Of a DNA stretch of 64,000 bases, positions 24,175-36,583 are shown piece after piece. Origin of the DNA: Hydnum rufescens UP504. Its lineage: Eukaryota > Basidiomycota > Agaricomycetes > Cantharellales > Hydnaceae. The first letter of the stretch is position 1; the number at the start of each line of letters is the position of its first letter. Location of the stretch: positions 548,521 to 612,520 of the forward strand of contig MU128910.1 in assembly GCA_014904985.1 (NCBI GenBank). The letters run 5' to 3'. Both the position numbers and the translations under genes were made by a program. Under the pieces are notes generated by a model, which had not been told where the DNA came from, did no database searches, and saw nothing but the letters and a program-made list of their open reading frames with translations.

Positions 24175-25875
24175 GGGCACTTGCGAGCTCCAGGCGAGCC
24201 AGTACAAGCGAGTCTGGGACTTGAGGGTAAACTTATGTTTTTTTTTGGGTGGGAAAAGTGATGTGATAATGACCTCAGTGGAGAGAGAGAACGCAACGCG
24301 CTCCAAGTATGTCATACTAGAGGTCGCTCCCTAGGATGCCTCGAATCCCGATAAGGTACTTGATTATTATTATTTGATGATCCCGTCTTACCTCCCTTTG
24401 AGATTATAACACCCGCCGAGTTCAATCATCGGGATGTGGATAATAAGTGTTCAGTCTGGAGCTGAACTGGCTGCACATCGTATGATTTGATGTTCAATCG
24501 CAGATGTGCTTCATGTGCTCTCTGGGAATAGGTAGTAACACAGGGGTTGGAATTCGGAATTCGCAACGGGCGATAGGACCATTCCATCTCGTATATTGGA
24601 TCCCACGTTCTTCCTGTCTTTCCGCTCTCTTGCACTTGAATGTCAGTAAACATTCGCGCCCCGGAAATTTATAGATCTCCTAATCTCTCTGATGGTGGGC
24701 GACATTAAAGGCGTTTTTCCGCTTGGATGGGCTGTGAGAGGTATCAGTAACACCTTTATGAGGGTATCACGAGTGGTTGATTCAATGAATTAAAATAATA
24801 GCTTCGTGTGGTAGTACATATGACAGGCCGCGAGGTTGGACGTCAAGCCTGAAAATAAAGATAAATGAAGAGAGCATGGACGGGATGTATTGCCTGACGT
24901 GGACATACAGCATTAGACGAAGGGGGCAGGCAGACTGTTCCAAGTTGTTGAAGGATGAGGGCAAATCTTTACGACATACAAAAACAGGTCAAGTCAGAAG
25001 GCTTGCACAAATGTCTTTTGTTTTTTTTAGATTCTTGATTGCGAGAAAGATCATAGCACCTGGGTTTTACGAATGTCTCCAAAGTCCTGCAGTCGCCTCA
25101 TTTCCTCCTTCATAGCATACGCGTCTGTTTGGTGCCCCCATGAGAACCGGGTACATGATGTCATGTCGGCATGTCGTGCTGTCGATCGTGCCCATGCCCG
25201 CCTGGGGAGTTCAATAAGGGAGGCGGTGAGGCCTCCGAGGGCAAGATAATAAAATATGAAGCGTGGAACAACACTCCGGCGACGACTACGATGATGCGGC
25301 AACGACGAGTAACGGTAGAGACGGTGAGGACAACGTGCTCGAAGAGGGGATATTGTGTGAAGTAGAGAAGGAGCGAGATCGAGCATCTTCTGAGGCATTG
25401 ACATGTAGGTGCGGGATGGATTCTATGAGCCAGAATACGATGTCGTGGCCAGTATCTATAGTCCCTTCCGCTGAGGTGGCTGGTGGAGTGGTAAGCCCGG
25501 CCATGTGCTAGTACCTTGAAGATTCGTCACTGTAGGTGGAGCCGAGTTGCCGACGCGCACTCCCCAGGCCGTGCCCGCTTATGTAATTCACAAAGTTTGG
25601 GCAACAGATGTGCAGCTAGGCAGGAACAAAGCCTGTACTGGTATATGGAGGCTGGGACTCTGGATATTTTTAAGATACTCTGCTGTAAACGTGGACTTGA
25701 ACCTTATGGATGACTTTGACCCGAAAAGAGTCGTTGCGTCACCACCTTCCCCTATTGATGCCGGGACTCATTGTGGATACTACCATGGATCCGTGGTGAT
25801 CTAGTCATCTGTATTTAAAAGCAGTATACTCGCTATTCTTGTCCGGCACTCTAAAACACACGGCGGGAAGCAGAA
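24175..25875. other. Intergenic, no supported gene
   Basis: Between the S53 and ITPase genes. Minus-strand frames near 25.05-25.5 kb could be joined by a splice but show no known domain. A short stretch near 25.61-25.66 kb (GGCAGGAACAAAGCC, then TGGAGGCTGGGAC) resembles the right end of repeat copy B and may be a small remnant. Otherwise nothing recognised. Confidence 0.45.
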
Positions 25876-26831
25876 CTACGACTGAGATCCATATATACCT
25901 GTCAGGTACGTCTTGAGAAATCCTATAGCTTTGGATCGGTGCGATATCACGTTCTTCTCTTCCGAAGTCATTTCGGCATACCTAAGGATGTTCCCTATTA
26001 GCTCGACCACGTATACACGCCTAGGATGAGACTGGACTTGCGTTTTTCCACTCCCTTTAACCTCGAATATTGGGTCCCATCCAAATCTACCCAGACCACG
26101 AGGAAGCACGATCGTACCCTCGGTCCTGCCCTCGAAGAGAAAGACTTCTGGAGGCGTGTTTGGGTCTTTGGATGGGCCTGGGCTGTAGGCATATGTACAG
26201 AGCGCTGCAGCGGAACGAGTGGGGAAACCGTCGAGTAATTTGTAGAGACCTAGTCTTGAGAAATGGACCAATGAGAAAACAAAACCAAAATCCTAGATGC
26301 GGTCATTTGGGACCTTCATTTCCTATTTCGCTCAGGAACCATTTGATGTAAGGACCTGGAAGCCCATTTAGAGCATCGAAACCGAGAGCCGTATCTTCGG
26401 TGATGACAGGGCCTCCAATCTGAATATAGAAGACGACACACGGGGCGCAGATACCGTTGATGGCAAAAAGTTGGTATGCACTACTGATGAGCATGATGTA
26501 CCAGTAAATCGATAAATGGGACGTACGATCTCTGCCGCTCGACGACACTTTTCGATGGATACATCTTGAGTTGTACCCTGGATCTCCGCAACTGCCCATG
26601 AAATCGGGAGACGTTAGATGGTACATTATAATTCTAGTCAGGCGCTACAACTGACGATCGATCTTCCTATTCACAATTTCGAAGGGAGATGAAGAATCTG
26701 CTCCCAAGATTTCGCGTGTTTCCCGTAGTTTATTAGCATTTCCGGTGACGAAGACTATTTATAAATATGCTCCATTTCTAATCCGTCATCGGGAAGAGCT
26801 AAGAAGTTTTACCAATTGTCCGCGAAGCCAT
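25876..26831 (-). CDS. HAM1: Inosine triphosphate pyrophosphatase (ITPA/HAM1)
   Basis: Cytosolic house-cleaning enzyme that hydrolyses ITP, dITP and XTP to monophosphate and pyrophosphate, keeping deaminated purines out of nucleic acids. Six exons (high to low): 26831-26813, 26754-26656, 26591-26527, 26419-26314, 26249-26042 and 25981-25876, total 201 codons including stop, matching the usual ~190 residues. Motifs: [10 protein letters not shown] at the N terminus (substrate phosphates), [20 protein letters not shown] (metal-binding Glu-Asp), [28 protein letters not shown] (base recognition) and [14 protein letters not shown]. The fifth intron (26041-25982) starts with GCAAGT rather than GT; joining AC to GTATGCC restores KTYAEM exactly. 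The start codon lies 58 bp from that of CCDC174 on the other strand. Confidence 0.93.
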
Positions 26832-26889
26832 TATAGAGAGCCTAAGAGAGGTGAGTGGCACGGCAATTCCCGTTCATTTGATTCCGCTC
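26832..26889. promoter_or_regulatory. 58-bp bidirectional promoter region
   Basis: Only 58 bp separate the ATG of the ITPase gene (minus) from the ATG of the CCDC174-like gene (plus). Both transcripts must start within this gap or inside the opposite gene. No TATA box is visible; the gap contains GA-rich sequence (GAGAGCCTAAGAGAGG). Confidence 0.6.
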
Positions 26890-28250
26890 ATGGCCTCTGA
26901 TCGTGCCAAGTCGAGTGGTGTGAGCTCTAGCTCGTTCTTCGATCTCAAGGCCGAGCTTTCAAAAAGGGAGGCGGAGTTCTCAAAGTCTAAAGCAGGCGGG
27001 AAAGCCAGCATCATAGTTGGCGGTGTAAAGCGGCCGGACAAGGTAAGCCAAGTGGTTTTGAAATGAATGAAACGACTAGATAGGTGGTACTCATCTGCGG
27101 AAGTGTGCTGTAGAAACCGACTCTATGGGGTCGACAGAATAAAGGCATCAAGGCACGCATGGCGCGCGACATCGAGCTCGAAGCTGTGAGCAAACCGACT
27201 CTTGAGAATGCTAGGGCTGCGCTCGAACGAAAAGCAGCACTGTATGACAAATTGAAGAGGGGTAAGACCGGGGTCTCAGTGACAAACAATACGAATCCTT
27301 GCTTGTTGATGTACGTGGAATTATTGCACTAAGCTGTAGATGGGTCGACTCATAACGACTCTTTGGATCAGTTCGATCAACCCGGTTCGGGAAGTAGTGG
27401 GGATGAAAGTAGTGAAGATGAGGATGAATCTCTGACGGTTCCGCGTCCTCCGAACCTGGTTCGCTACATCCCCTTATTTTATACCATGCGAACCTCACAA
27501 AAGCTATTATTAGGAGGACGATCCTATGGTCGAATATGAAGACGAATTTGGACGAATGCGTACAGCCCGGAAAAGCGAAGTCCCCCGTAATTTACCGAGC
27601 AAGACGGAAGAAATCTCTGACGAATACGAGTGAGCATGTCCTTGATTTTGGCTTTATTCCACTTGGTTTGACATTGATGATCTCTCCTCTCTTACCTCTC
27701 TTACCCAGTCCTTATATCATACGTAAGTAGACCTATTCTCCGTTGGAGTGTGGAACGTTCATTGTCCCTGCTTTTAGGCGGCGATCAAGGGTTCTTCCCC
27801 GTTTATGAACCTTCAGCCGAACGCGTGAAAGATATCGAGGAGGCATTTGTGGCAGATTCCAATCCCACGAAACACTACGACGCGTCCCAAGAAGTCCGTG
27901 CTGCCGCGGCGGGTTTCTATCAATTCTCTGCGGATGAGGAGACTCGGCGGAAACAAATGGAAGACCTGAAAAGAGTCCGGGAGGAAACGGAGGCAGAGCG
28001 CGCACGGTTGGTGGCCGAAGAGCCATCCTCCGGTGGGGATGCCCGAGAGAGTATGGGGAGCACGAAGACTAGCATCATTATTGGGAGGGGGATCGATAAG
28101 AGGAAACGGGATATAGAAGAGCGTCGGAAGGCGGTTGAAGCCAAGCGGAGGAAGACTGGATCTGGGTTCAACATTCAAGCATCGCTCGAGAGTTCGGCAG
28201 ACGATTTTTTGGCCAAGTTAGAAGAGGATATAATGAAGCCCAAATCATAA
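26890..28250 (+). CDS. CCDC174-like nuclear protein (DUF4078)
   Basis: Homologue of coiled-coil protein CCDC174, an exon-junction/spliceosome-associated nuclear protein. Exons: 26890-27042, 27114-27261, 27340-27437, 27514-27629, 27709-27722 and 27778-28250, total 334 codons with stop and frame kept throughout. Visible features: FFDLKAELSKREAEFSKSK and KPTLWGRQNKGIKAR near the N terminus, an acidic stretch (SSGDESSEDEDES), the DUF4078 core VEYEDEFGRMRTARKSEVP, and a charged helical C-terminal half rich in Arg, Lys and Glu. The fifth exon is only 14 nt. The function is from the family; nothing here proves the partner proteins. Confidence 0.85.
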
Positions 28251-31000
28251 TATTTTATGTGGGATGTGGGGTTAGACAACTGCCGAACGTCAGCATTCTG
28301 GCCCTACCATCTCGGGGGTTGCAAGGGTACTTGCAGTGTACTACTGGATAATATGATACTCCCATGCTACAGGGTCTGCAGTCATTTCTCTAGCAAGGTA
28401 TCCAACACCATCTATGGCCACTACAGTAATAAGAATAAACTTCCCTAAGGACAATATGGTGTTGCAGTTGCTGGCCCAGACCCATGGGAACTGGTCACGA
28501 GTCTATAATCCGGGGAAATGCAAAGTTCCGTTCAATTGGGCAACATGCTTCCGGTCCAAATAGAGCCCTGGTCGGGGATAGCCGCTATCTCTGGCTGATT
28601 TTGAAATGTGTTGAATTCAGCCCTAGAATCCTTTCTCAAGTACAGGATAGAAGCCTTCCCTTGGTCCTTTTGACCCTTCGGAACTATGCGACCTTTAATG
28701 AGCAATCGCTGGCCTCACAGGCAATGACCTAACAGTAACGTAATTTTCGTTCCAAAATATTTCCTTAAAATCGACAGTTTGGGAAGCATGTTGCCCAATG
28801 GTCGAGCGCGCCTATTGGCTTGTTGACGCACGCCGGTCCTTGCCGCCAAACCGTCCTCGGAAGCGGACCATACTCGCTCCCCGCTGAGTTGCTGACGCTC
28901 ATAACAACAGCCTGGGGAAAAATGAATATTTGTGATATTACATACTGTATGAAGATTATTAACGGTAAATCGGACCCGTGCATCGCGGCTTATGTAACTA
29001 TAATCAAGCCGAGGATCGCAGGCGCCTAAACGAATATGGCACACTTACTGTCCTCTCATTGCCCACATTTGCGTATGGGGGTCAAATGTCACCACACCAA
29101 AGCCCCCCCCCCTCTCAAATCTCCGACAGTACGCGCGTGATATTAACTGACGGGTCGTATCTCAAAGAACCAAGTCCATTGCATGATCCAGGTGACTTCG
29201 AAACCCTCTTTCTGAAAGCCTGGGTGCCTTGTGCGGTGCGGACGGTGGGGAAGTCCAGTTCAGCAATGGGTCGAACTTGGAGGAGATGCAGCTATAATAG
29301 GAGGCGGAGCTGGAATCGGAGATCGAATAGCGCGCGCGTGCGCTGAAGCTGGCGCGGGACCGCACCCTCTTACAATTCGAGCGGGGGAGCCATGGACCTT
29401 GCTGCTGGTCTTGAAAAGGAGTTTGGCGACAAATCTCATGTCTTGGGTGAATGGGTCCATCGTCCTTGGCATAACGGTTGCCGATCGGGTGCGGGGACGT
29501 AGTGAAAGATTCCGAAATTGTGACGAGCTCGGTTAATCTGAGGGAGGACTTTGGGCATCCGGATATCTTCGCGTGTTGTCTCCGTCTCTGCTTCACCGAT
29601 TGGGGAATTCAGGTTCACCTCCACGCGTGGGAGGCCGCGAACGCGGAAATGTCTGTCCTTTATCGATCCGCTGAATAATGACGATGGTAGGGCGCTGATC
29701 ATTGTATCTTGCCGACAAGCAGCCTGGAAGAGGTTATCGGACAAGCAAGGGCAGAAGGGCGGCGACGTTAATTATAGTACCGCGCTCTACTGTGCTCGCG
29801 CCGCTGGAAGTAGTCTTTTTTCTTGGCCAGTATTAGGCATCCGGAGGGTCGTGTGCTCCCTCAGTGGGCTATCCCTCTCAGGATCCTCAAGAAGCTAGGA
29901 TCGGGGAACACCACCCGTCGCACCCATGTTGTCGATCGTCCCAGGCGAGTAAAATTCGACCTCGTCGATTGGACCTCTGACTATTACCCCAGTGTTCATT
30001 ACGACCTAGGCGATGTGCAATGGATCGGAAGCGGGGCTAACGCATTTTGCAGAGTCTCACGTAAGAGTGGGAGGATTTTGTGCGTGTGAGCATCATTAGT
30101 CCCGGATTTAGTCGATACGGCCATACGTGCAACTTCGTCGCTGGTGCTTAACCAAACTTTCGATACGGTGGTGATGGGATGTCAGAAGCATTCCAAGGGG
30201 CCCAATGGAGTGGGTAGTCCCCGTGGTCATGAGAAAAGGGTGCGGTTGAATGCGTTGTAGACATACCTATTACTTGTATCCCCAACATCGGACATCTCGA
30301 CGTACACGACAGGTCCGGGTACCCCCACCATTGTGGCCACAGGTAGCCAGGGCCGAGTTACATTACCCACAGAGATATTATTGTAGATGGTGCATACACA
30401 TTACCCTGAGAAGGCTTTGTCTGCAAGTGCTTGACATCTCTTCCAATTAATATAAAATCTGTTGGCGTGCTTCTTGCGAGACTCTCGCGGGTGTTGGGTT
30501 CGGTGGACATCCAAGTCTGGGATTGGAAACGAAGACAGCCTGGGCGAAAGCAACTGGAGCCCCGTCCACCGCCTCGCGGTATTGTGTTCTACAAACAGTG
30601 CCCACTCGTTCCATTACATCTCCACGTCGGCATCATTAGACGCCACATAGGCTGAGATCTGCACTGGTCCCCAGGTTTAGGGTGCGGTTGAGGGAGTTTT
30701 GTGTTCGCTTAGCGAGCGGAAATTTCAATAAAATCAGTAAATTCCGCTACTGCCTGGTGCTGCTCGTGCTTTCCCCGCGCGATCCTTTTCCCTTTTGAGC
30801 CAACTTGTACGGTTGGGGGTCGTCGGGACTGAAATTGGGCGGATGTAGAAGTGAAATCCACACGAGGATCCATTTCAGGTATAGACCACTAAGTATCCGC
30901 TCACCACCATCTACTCCTGCCCCGTCCACTCCGTCCTCCGTGTGCCTCCCCCCGACGCTCAACTGCGTTGCCCCGTCCGCCGTCCTTTTCCCCACCCGTC
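28251..31000. other. Intergenic, no supported gene; promoter of the SWI1-like gene
   Basis: A 2.7-kb stretch with many short open frames on both strands. A minus-strand piece near 29.55-29.7 kb (RPTIVIIQRIDKGQTF) and a plus-strand piece near 29.94-30.05 kb (DLVDWTSDYYPSVHYDLG) have protein-like composition, but I cannot join them into a gene or name a family. The last few hundred bases must contain the promoter of the gene starting at 31001. No repeats shared with 9.8-21.5 kb were noticed. Confidence 0.4.
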
Positions 31001-34000
31001 ATGGCGGATCCCTCCAAAGGCATCAACGCAAAAGGACCTAACATGCACACTTTCTCAACCCACTTCGATCTCGCTACCTTCCACCACCAACAACAACAAC
31101 AGCCGCAACAGGTCCAACAACAGCAACAACTACAGCAACAGCAGCAGGGGCGCCCGGTCTCCAGCCAGGCCTCTGTTCCCGCCTCAGACAAGGATCTTTG
31201 GAACCACCTCGAGGCACAGTTCAGGTCAGGGCAGCAGCCTCCTGGAATCGCACATCCGACCGCCGTACCCTCATCCTCTTCCTCGGTGGGTTTCCCTTCC
31301 TTGTCTCTTTTTTCCACATGTCGTAGCGTAGTCCTGCGAGTCTCTGTCTCTCTGGATTCTCGCCACCCCCCCCCCCCCCACCACACCAGCTCATGGAAAT
31401 AGCACGAGTACTCACGACGCCCTCTCCAGATGCTCCCCCTCGGGATGACCCCGCAGAGCGCCAGCAGCAGCAGCAAATGGCGCAGATGTATCGCAATATG
31501 GTCAGCCAACAGCAGGCGCAACAGGCGCAACAGGCGCAACAGCAGGCACAGCAGCAACAGCAGGCACAGCAACAGCAGCAACAACAACAGCTCATGAATA
31601 ATCAGCAGCCTTCGCCTGGGGTCCCCCAAATGCATAATCCCAGCGCCGTTGCTCCGGGCGTGGTGCTAGGGCCCGGAGGTGGCTCCGCCGTTCCCAGTCT
31701 ATCTCCCAATTTCGTTTCCCATGCTGCGCGACCATCGCAGGTCAACGAGATCCTCGATCGCGCCAACCGGGGCATGTTTCCCCCTGAAGTCGCTGCACAG
31801 GTGCTTGTCCTTTCGCTTTTTCCCAGTCGGTGACTAACTCGCTTGCCGTCGTTCTTCTTTTAAGCTACACATGCTAACAAAATACGGACAGCAGCGAGGG
31901 CATCCACCTCAACAGCAGCAACCCCAGCAGATGCAACCCCCTCAGCCCCCCTCCGCAACCATGTCGCACACGCAGCCACGAGGTTCGCCAAGCCTCACTC
32001 AGCAGCAGCAGCAGCAGCAGAGTGCTGCGAACATGGGCGCCCCACACCTTCGTTCCGCATCCGCACTTGGCCAGCAGCAACAACAGCTGGCCCAAGTTAG
32101 ACAACAGCAGCTCGGACAGTCCTCGATACCCCACCACCACCAACAACAACCCTCATCGTCCTCTCTCCAGCAGCAGCACCCATCGCAGTATTCCTCCCTT
32201 CAACCGCCCCCAAATGCGTCTAATCCTGAAAATTCGCCCATTGGGGGCCCCGTGGCCCAAGAGTTTGGCTCCCAGGCCAGCTTTGCGAAACACCTCGCGG
32301 GGTGTAGCCCTGAAGTGCTTTTTCAGTACACGGAACAGTTCCGTAAACAGAAAATGGAGCACGAGACGAAGATCCAGTCACTGCTCCCCGTGAGACCCGA
32401 AACGCAGGCAGAACTTGAACAATGCGTGAAAGCGAGGGAACATATCAGTGCCCTCGAAGCGATTGTTTCACAGATTCAGATGAGGCGCACCTCTCTGTCC
32501 GGGTATGTCTTTACGCAAGTTTTCTATTATCCGTCTCTAAACCACGTCTGGAAACAGCAGGCCCCAAAATAACCTGTCGAATGGTGGTTGGCCTGCACAG
32601 GTCCCACCCACTGCGAATAACACCGCTATCGGGCAGGCGCAAGGGCTTCCTCAAAGATTTCCGACCCCGCAACATGCTCCCCAACAACCTCAGCAGCAGC
32701 AGCAGCAACAGCGGAGTCCTCCACCTCAGCAGGCCGGTCCTCCTCCCCCAAACGTTCCACCTAGTGGGGGCGGAGGTGTAAACGCAGTCAATCTCATCGC
32801 TCCAGCTCAGTTCTTCACGATGCTCAAAAGCTGGTTTGACACACGTAGTATCGGCCTAAGGGATATTCCCAAATTGAACAACCGGCCTGTAGATCTGCAT
32901 ACGCTCTTTTGTGAGACGGTCGCTTATGGTGGAAACGAAAAGGTGCGTTTTCCCAATCCAGTCCTTTCCCCTCGCCTCTCTTGATTTTACTTTCAAAACA
33001 ATTCGGAATTTCTAATGAGCCCGTTTCATCCACTAGGTTACGAAAAACGATGCGTGGGGCATTATCGGTGGCCGGATGGGTCTTGCGCAACTTCCGGCAA
33101 CTCCAGGCGAGCCGCCCAAGGCGAGCCCAGAGGTTGCGCGTCTGCTCGCCCACACCTACCAGCGTCTCCTCGCGTTATTCGAGGTTGCATTCCTCAAGGC
33201 ACAGAGGGAGCAACAGGCTCGGGCACAACGGACTCAGCAGCAGATTGGCTACGACGCAATGGCACAGCGACAGCAGTTGCAACAACATCAACAGCAACAG
33301 CAACAGCAATTGGCTCAGGCCCAGCAACAGCAACAGGCTCAAGCGCAACAGGCTCAAGCGCAACAGGCGCAAGCACAGCAGCAGCAGGCGCAACAGCAGC
33401 AGGCGCAACAGCAGCAGGCGCAACAGCAGCAAGCCCAAGCTCAGGCCCAGGCTCAGACTCAGCAGGCCCACGCACAACAGCAGGCCCAACATCAGCAGCA
33501 GCAGCAATTGCAAGCGCAGGACAGGGCTCTTCAGGCCCAGCAACAACAGCATGGCGTCCGACAACCATACCCAGCGTCCCAACCGCCAGCATTCCAGCCC
33601 GTTAAAGTGATCCCGGTGCATTTGATGCCACCAGACATTCAGAATGTGATCCACTTTCTCCCTATGTCTCGCGAACAGCTCGTTTCAAGTGGAAATATGA
33701 CACCTGAGCAAGCTCAGCGTTTCGTCGAGCGCGACCGGGCGGCCATCGTCGCCGAACTGCAGCGACTTACCTTACATTACAACCAACAGTTGGCGCTTCA
33801 GCATCAGGCCCAGCAAGGGCAGCATGCTCAGAAGGCGCAAGGCCTTCCGGCCGGATCGACTGCGCCTGTTATTGGGGGAGGTGCTGGAGAGGTAGAGATG
33901 CACCCGTGTCATCGTTATCTTCTACTCACTTTATGTTCCAACAGCAGCAAGCACAGCTCCGTGTCCAAGCACCTCAGACGCAAGCCTCGAGACCCGTCGA

Positions 34001-34007
34001 TTTCGCT

Positions 34008-34039
<32 letters not shown>

Positions 34040-36260
34040 ACAGCAGCAAGGGGCACTGCGGGGTATGCAGCCCAGACCTGTATCTGCCGGGCCATCTGCG
34101 CAGTTAGGGGATGCGAACCAGAATACATCCGGTCCTTCGACAGCTCATGGGCCTCAACAACAGCAGCAACAGACCCTGGCTCGCTTCTCCCAAGCGAAGG
34201 TCCGAATGCCGGAGGCAGGCCAAATACTCAAGAGACTCCGGGAGGATGCGGCACAGAAGCGTTCGTTTCGAATTTGCGCTCCCTGATTCGTGCTCAATCT
34301 CATTGTACTCGGTTTCTCTTATAGGACCAACGCGTCAATCGGCGACGGTAGCAGAGCAAGATAGGGTGATGTTTCATTCCGAACTCAATAGGCTTCTCCT
34401 CCCTATTGCGGAACTCGATCGGAACCTCGAGAGGTATCTTGCCCTCAGCGAGAACCTCCACCCAGATGCTCTGACCAAGATTCTGCAAATCGTATGGCCC
34501 TTCCTTTCCGTCATGTTCGTTTGAAATACGCGGTGCTGATTTATCATGTATCACCTTAGCACCTCATTCTTAAGGACCAGAAGAAATTGCTGGACGAGAC
34601 GCCACCCATGCGTCCCCCTCAGTACATCCTGAGCGTGGCCGATCTGAAGGGCTCTAAGCAGTTCATTGCGCACCATCTGGCTCATATGCATCGCCTGCAA
34701 CAGCAGTTTGCACAATTCGTACAGAACCAGCAAACTTTACAGCAGCAACAGGCGCAGCAACAACAGGCACAATCGCAAGCTGTGCAATCGCAGCAGGTCC
34801 AGCCGCAACCAGCACAAGCACAACCGGGGCCACCGCAACAGGTGCAGCAGCCACAGGCGCCACCACAACAGGTGCAACAGCAGCAGATCCAAGGTCGAGC
34901 CTTCTCTCAGACTCAGCAAGTGCAGGCGCAGGGACAGGCGCAAGTGCAGGCGCAGGCTCAGGCTCAGGCGCAGGCTCTGGCTCTAGCTCAGGCTGCTCAA
35001 ACGCAGCAGAACCAAGTCCAAAACGCACCCCCCGGACCGTCGGCGTCTCCCGCTGTCGACCCAAATAATTCCCGACAACGCGATCTTTCTCGACCGCCGT
35101 CTGCTCAACCTGCTTCTGTTACTTCTGCGATAGTTGCTTCCGCTCCTCGCCCACCATCTCGAACGCGTGCTTCCCGTCCACTGCACACCCCCTCCCCAGC
35201 AGCCATAGCTGCCAACTCGCCAAATACCTCTGCCACTCTTGCTTCTACCGCTGAACCATCGCCAGCTTCAGCTTCAGCTCCAACCCAATCCTCTATTAAC
35301 ACCAGCTCGCCGTCTCGTCCACCTGTGAATGCTAGTAAGGGGAAAGTCCCTGCAGCCCCGCCTGCAAAAACAAAACCGCTCACAGGGCAGAAGCGCCGAG
35401 CGTCCAAGAATGTCCCTGCACCCCCACCTCCCCTTGCAGACCCTCCCAAAGTGAGCGACAACGCTCCAGATACCCCCTCTTCTACGTCGGGCAAGCGTCC
35501 CCGTGATGATGGAGCTCAGAGTGAGCCCTCTCCGAAACGATCCAAAGTTACGCTCCCTACTGAGGCCGAAGCGCTGGTCGAAGCGGACTCGGCAGCAGTA
35601 ACGGTCGCAAAACAATCGCCAGAGAATGCCACGGCCTTCCTTGAGTCCATGCAGCAGTCGTTTGGCTTCCCCCCTCTTGGTCTTTCATCTACTGAAGACT
35701 CGGAGACGACGGCGACACCTGGACCAAGTAGAGAGCCAGATTTGGAAGAGCTGTTCCATCATATCTCCACTCTTGTCGGTCATGCCCAAGGAAATTCTCT
35801 ATTCTCCCTGCCTGCACATTCAATATCCTCGGAGTGGACGCCCAAGGGTGAAGAAGCGAAACCTGCATCCCAGGAAGAATCCGACGGTTTCGATATATCC
35901 CTCTTCATTGATGATACCAATCTCGCTGAGGAAACCGGAGACGAGATCCCTCGTACTAGCAATACGCCGGAACTGATCAACGCCGGCAGCAGCCAGGGCC
36001 CGACTCCAACGTCTATCCTCGAGAGTCCTGCAAGTGGGAACCAGCATCCACTAGAGGCTTCTCCAAAAGGCCTGCGAGCATCCGCGACTGGCGGAGACAA
36101 GCCCATTGGCGGTTTTGGATTTGATTTTCACCAGGAAATAGGTATTCCCGAAGGTCCATATTATCATCGCGGGATCCAATGGAAGTGGGATGGTGAAATG
36201 GAAGGCTCTGGGGAGTGGCCTATAACGTACGATGGGCATGTGGTTTCGTCGACTGCATAG
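31001..36260 (+). CDS. SWI1: SWI1-like ARID-domain subunit of SWI/SNF, Gln-rich
   Basis: Nuclear ARID protein of the SWI1/ARID1 kind, a DNA-contacting subunit of the SWI/SNF chromatin remodeller. Exons: 31001-31285, 31390-31800, 31865-32502, 32558-32942, 33037-33891, 33945-34260, 34325-34491 and 34560-36260, 1585 residues. Long Gln and Gln-Ala tracts fill residues 30-450 and 620-900. The ARID domain spans about residues 525-625, with FFTMLKSWFDTRS, IPKLNNRPVDLHTLF, TVAYGGNEKVTKNDAWGII and a C-terminal HTYQRLLALFE helix. The last exon encodes a Pro/Ser/Ala-rich tail with basic patches (KRPRDDGAQSEPSPKRSK) and an acidic end. With the acceptor at 31389 the frame is open; a second acceptor at 31402 fits copy 2 instead. 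The Gln tracts are typical activation-type low-complexity regions. Confidence 0.88.
31190..34965 (+). repeat. Inverted segmental duplication, pairs with 15286-18918
   Basis: This ~3.7-kb stretch of the SWI1-like gene, introns included, is repeated in inverse orientation at 15286-18918 with near identity. The two arms are separated by about 12.3 kb that carries the S53, ITPase and CCDC174 genes. The right breakpoint lies in a Gln-Ala-coding repeat (CAGGCTCAGGCTCA in both), consistent with repeat-mediated joining. Confidence 0.9.
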
Positions 36261-36583
36261 CCCTCCCCCCCCTTCTTTCGCGCCTTTACCCTCCTTACAT
36301 TTGTTGGACACGTCTTTTCCCATCTCTTTCTATTGCTGATCTAATAATTTCTTCCTCTCATTATTCTTTCGTGCTAAGTGATAATTGCATTTCCTCCCTC
36401 CCTGCCCCCCACTTTGGGGCTTCCCTTCTGGCTGGTGTAACTGTTCTGGATTTCTGTACTATCCCTTGCTTATCTGTCTGCGATGCACAGTGTTGTCTTC
36501 ATCGTAATGCCAGGACTCGAAACAGATAAGGCTACATAGATTTGAGAAGAATACAAACGTCTACTGCAATGAGGATGCCCAAG
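36261..36583. other. Convergent 3' region between SWI1-like and CCDC130 genes
   Basis: 323 bp, pyrimidine-rich on the plus strand, holding the 3' untran slated ends of two converging genes. No other feature is seen. Confidence 0.5.

Noticed and set aside
29231..29536. Open frame with GGGAGIG resembling a dinucleotide-binding loop
   Set aside because: Only the short glycine motif matches; no following short-chain dehydrogenase motifs (YxxxK, NAG) in any frame nearby.
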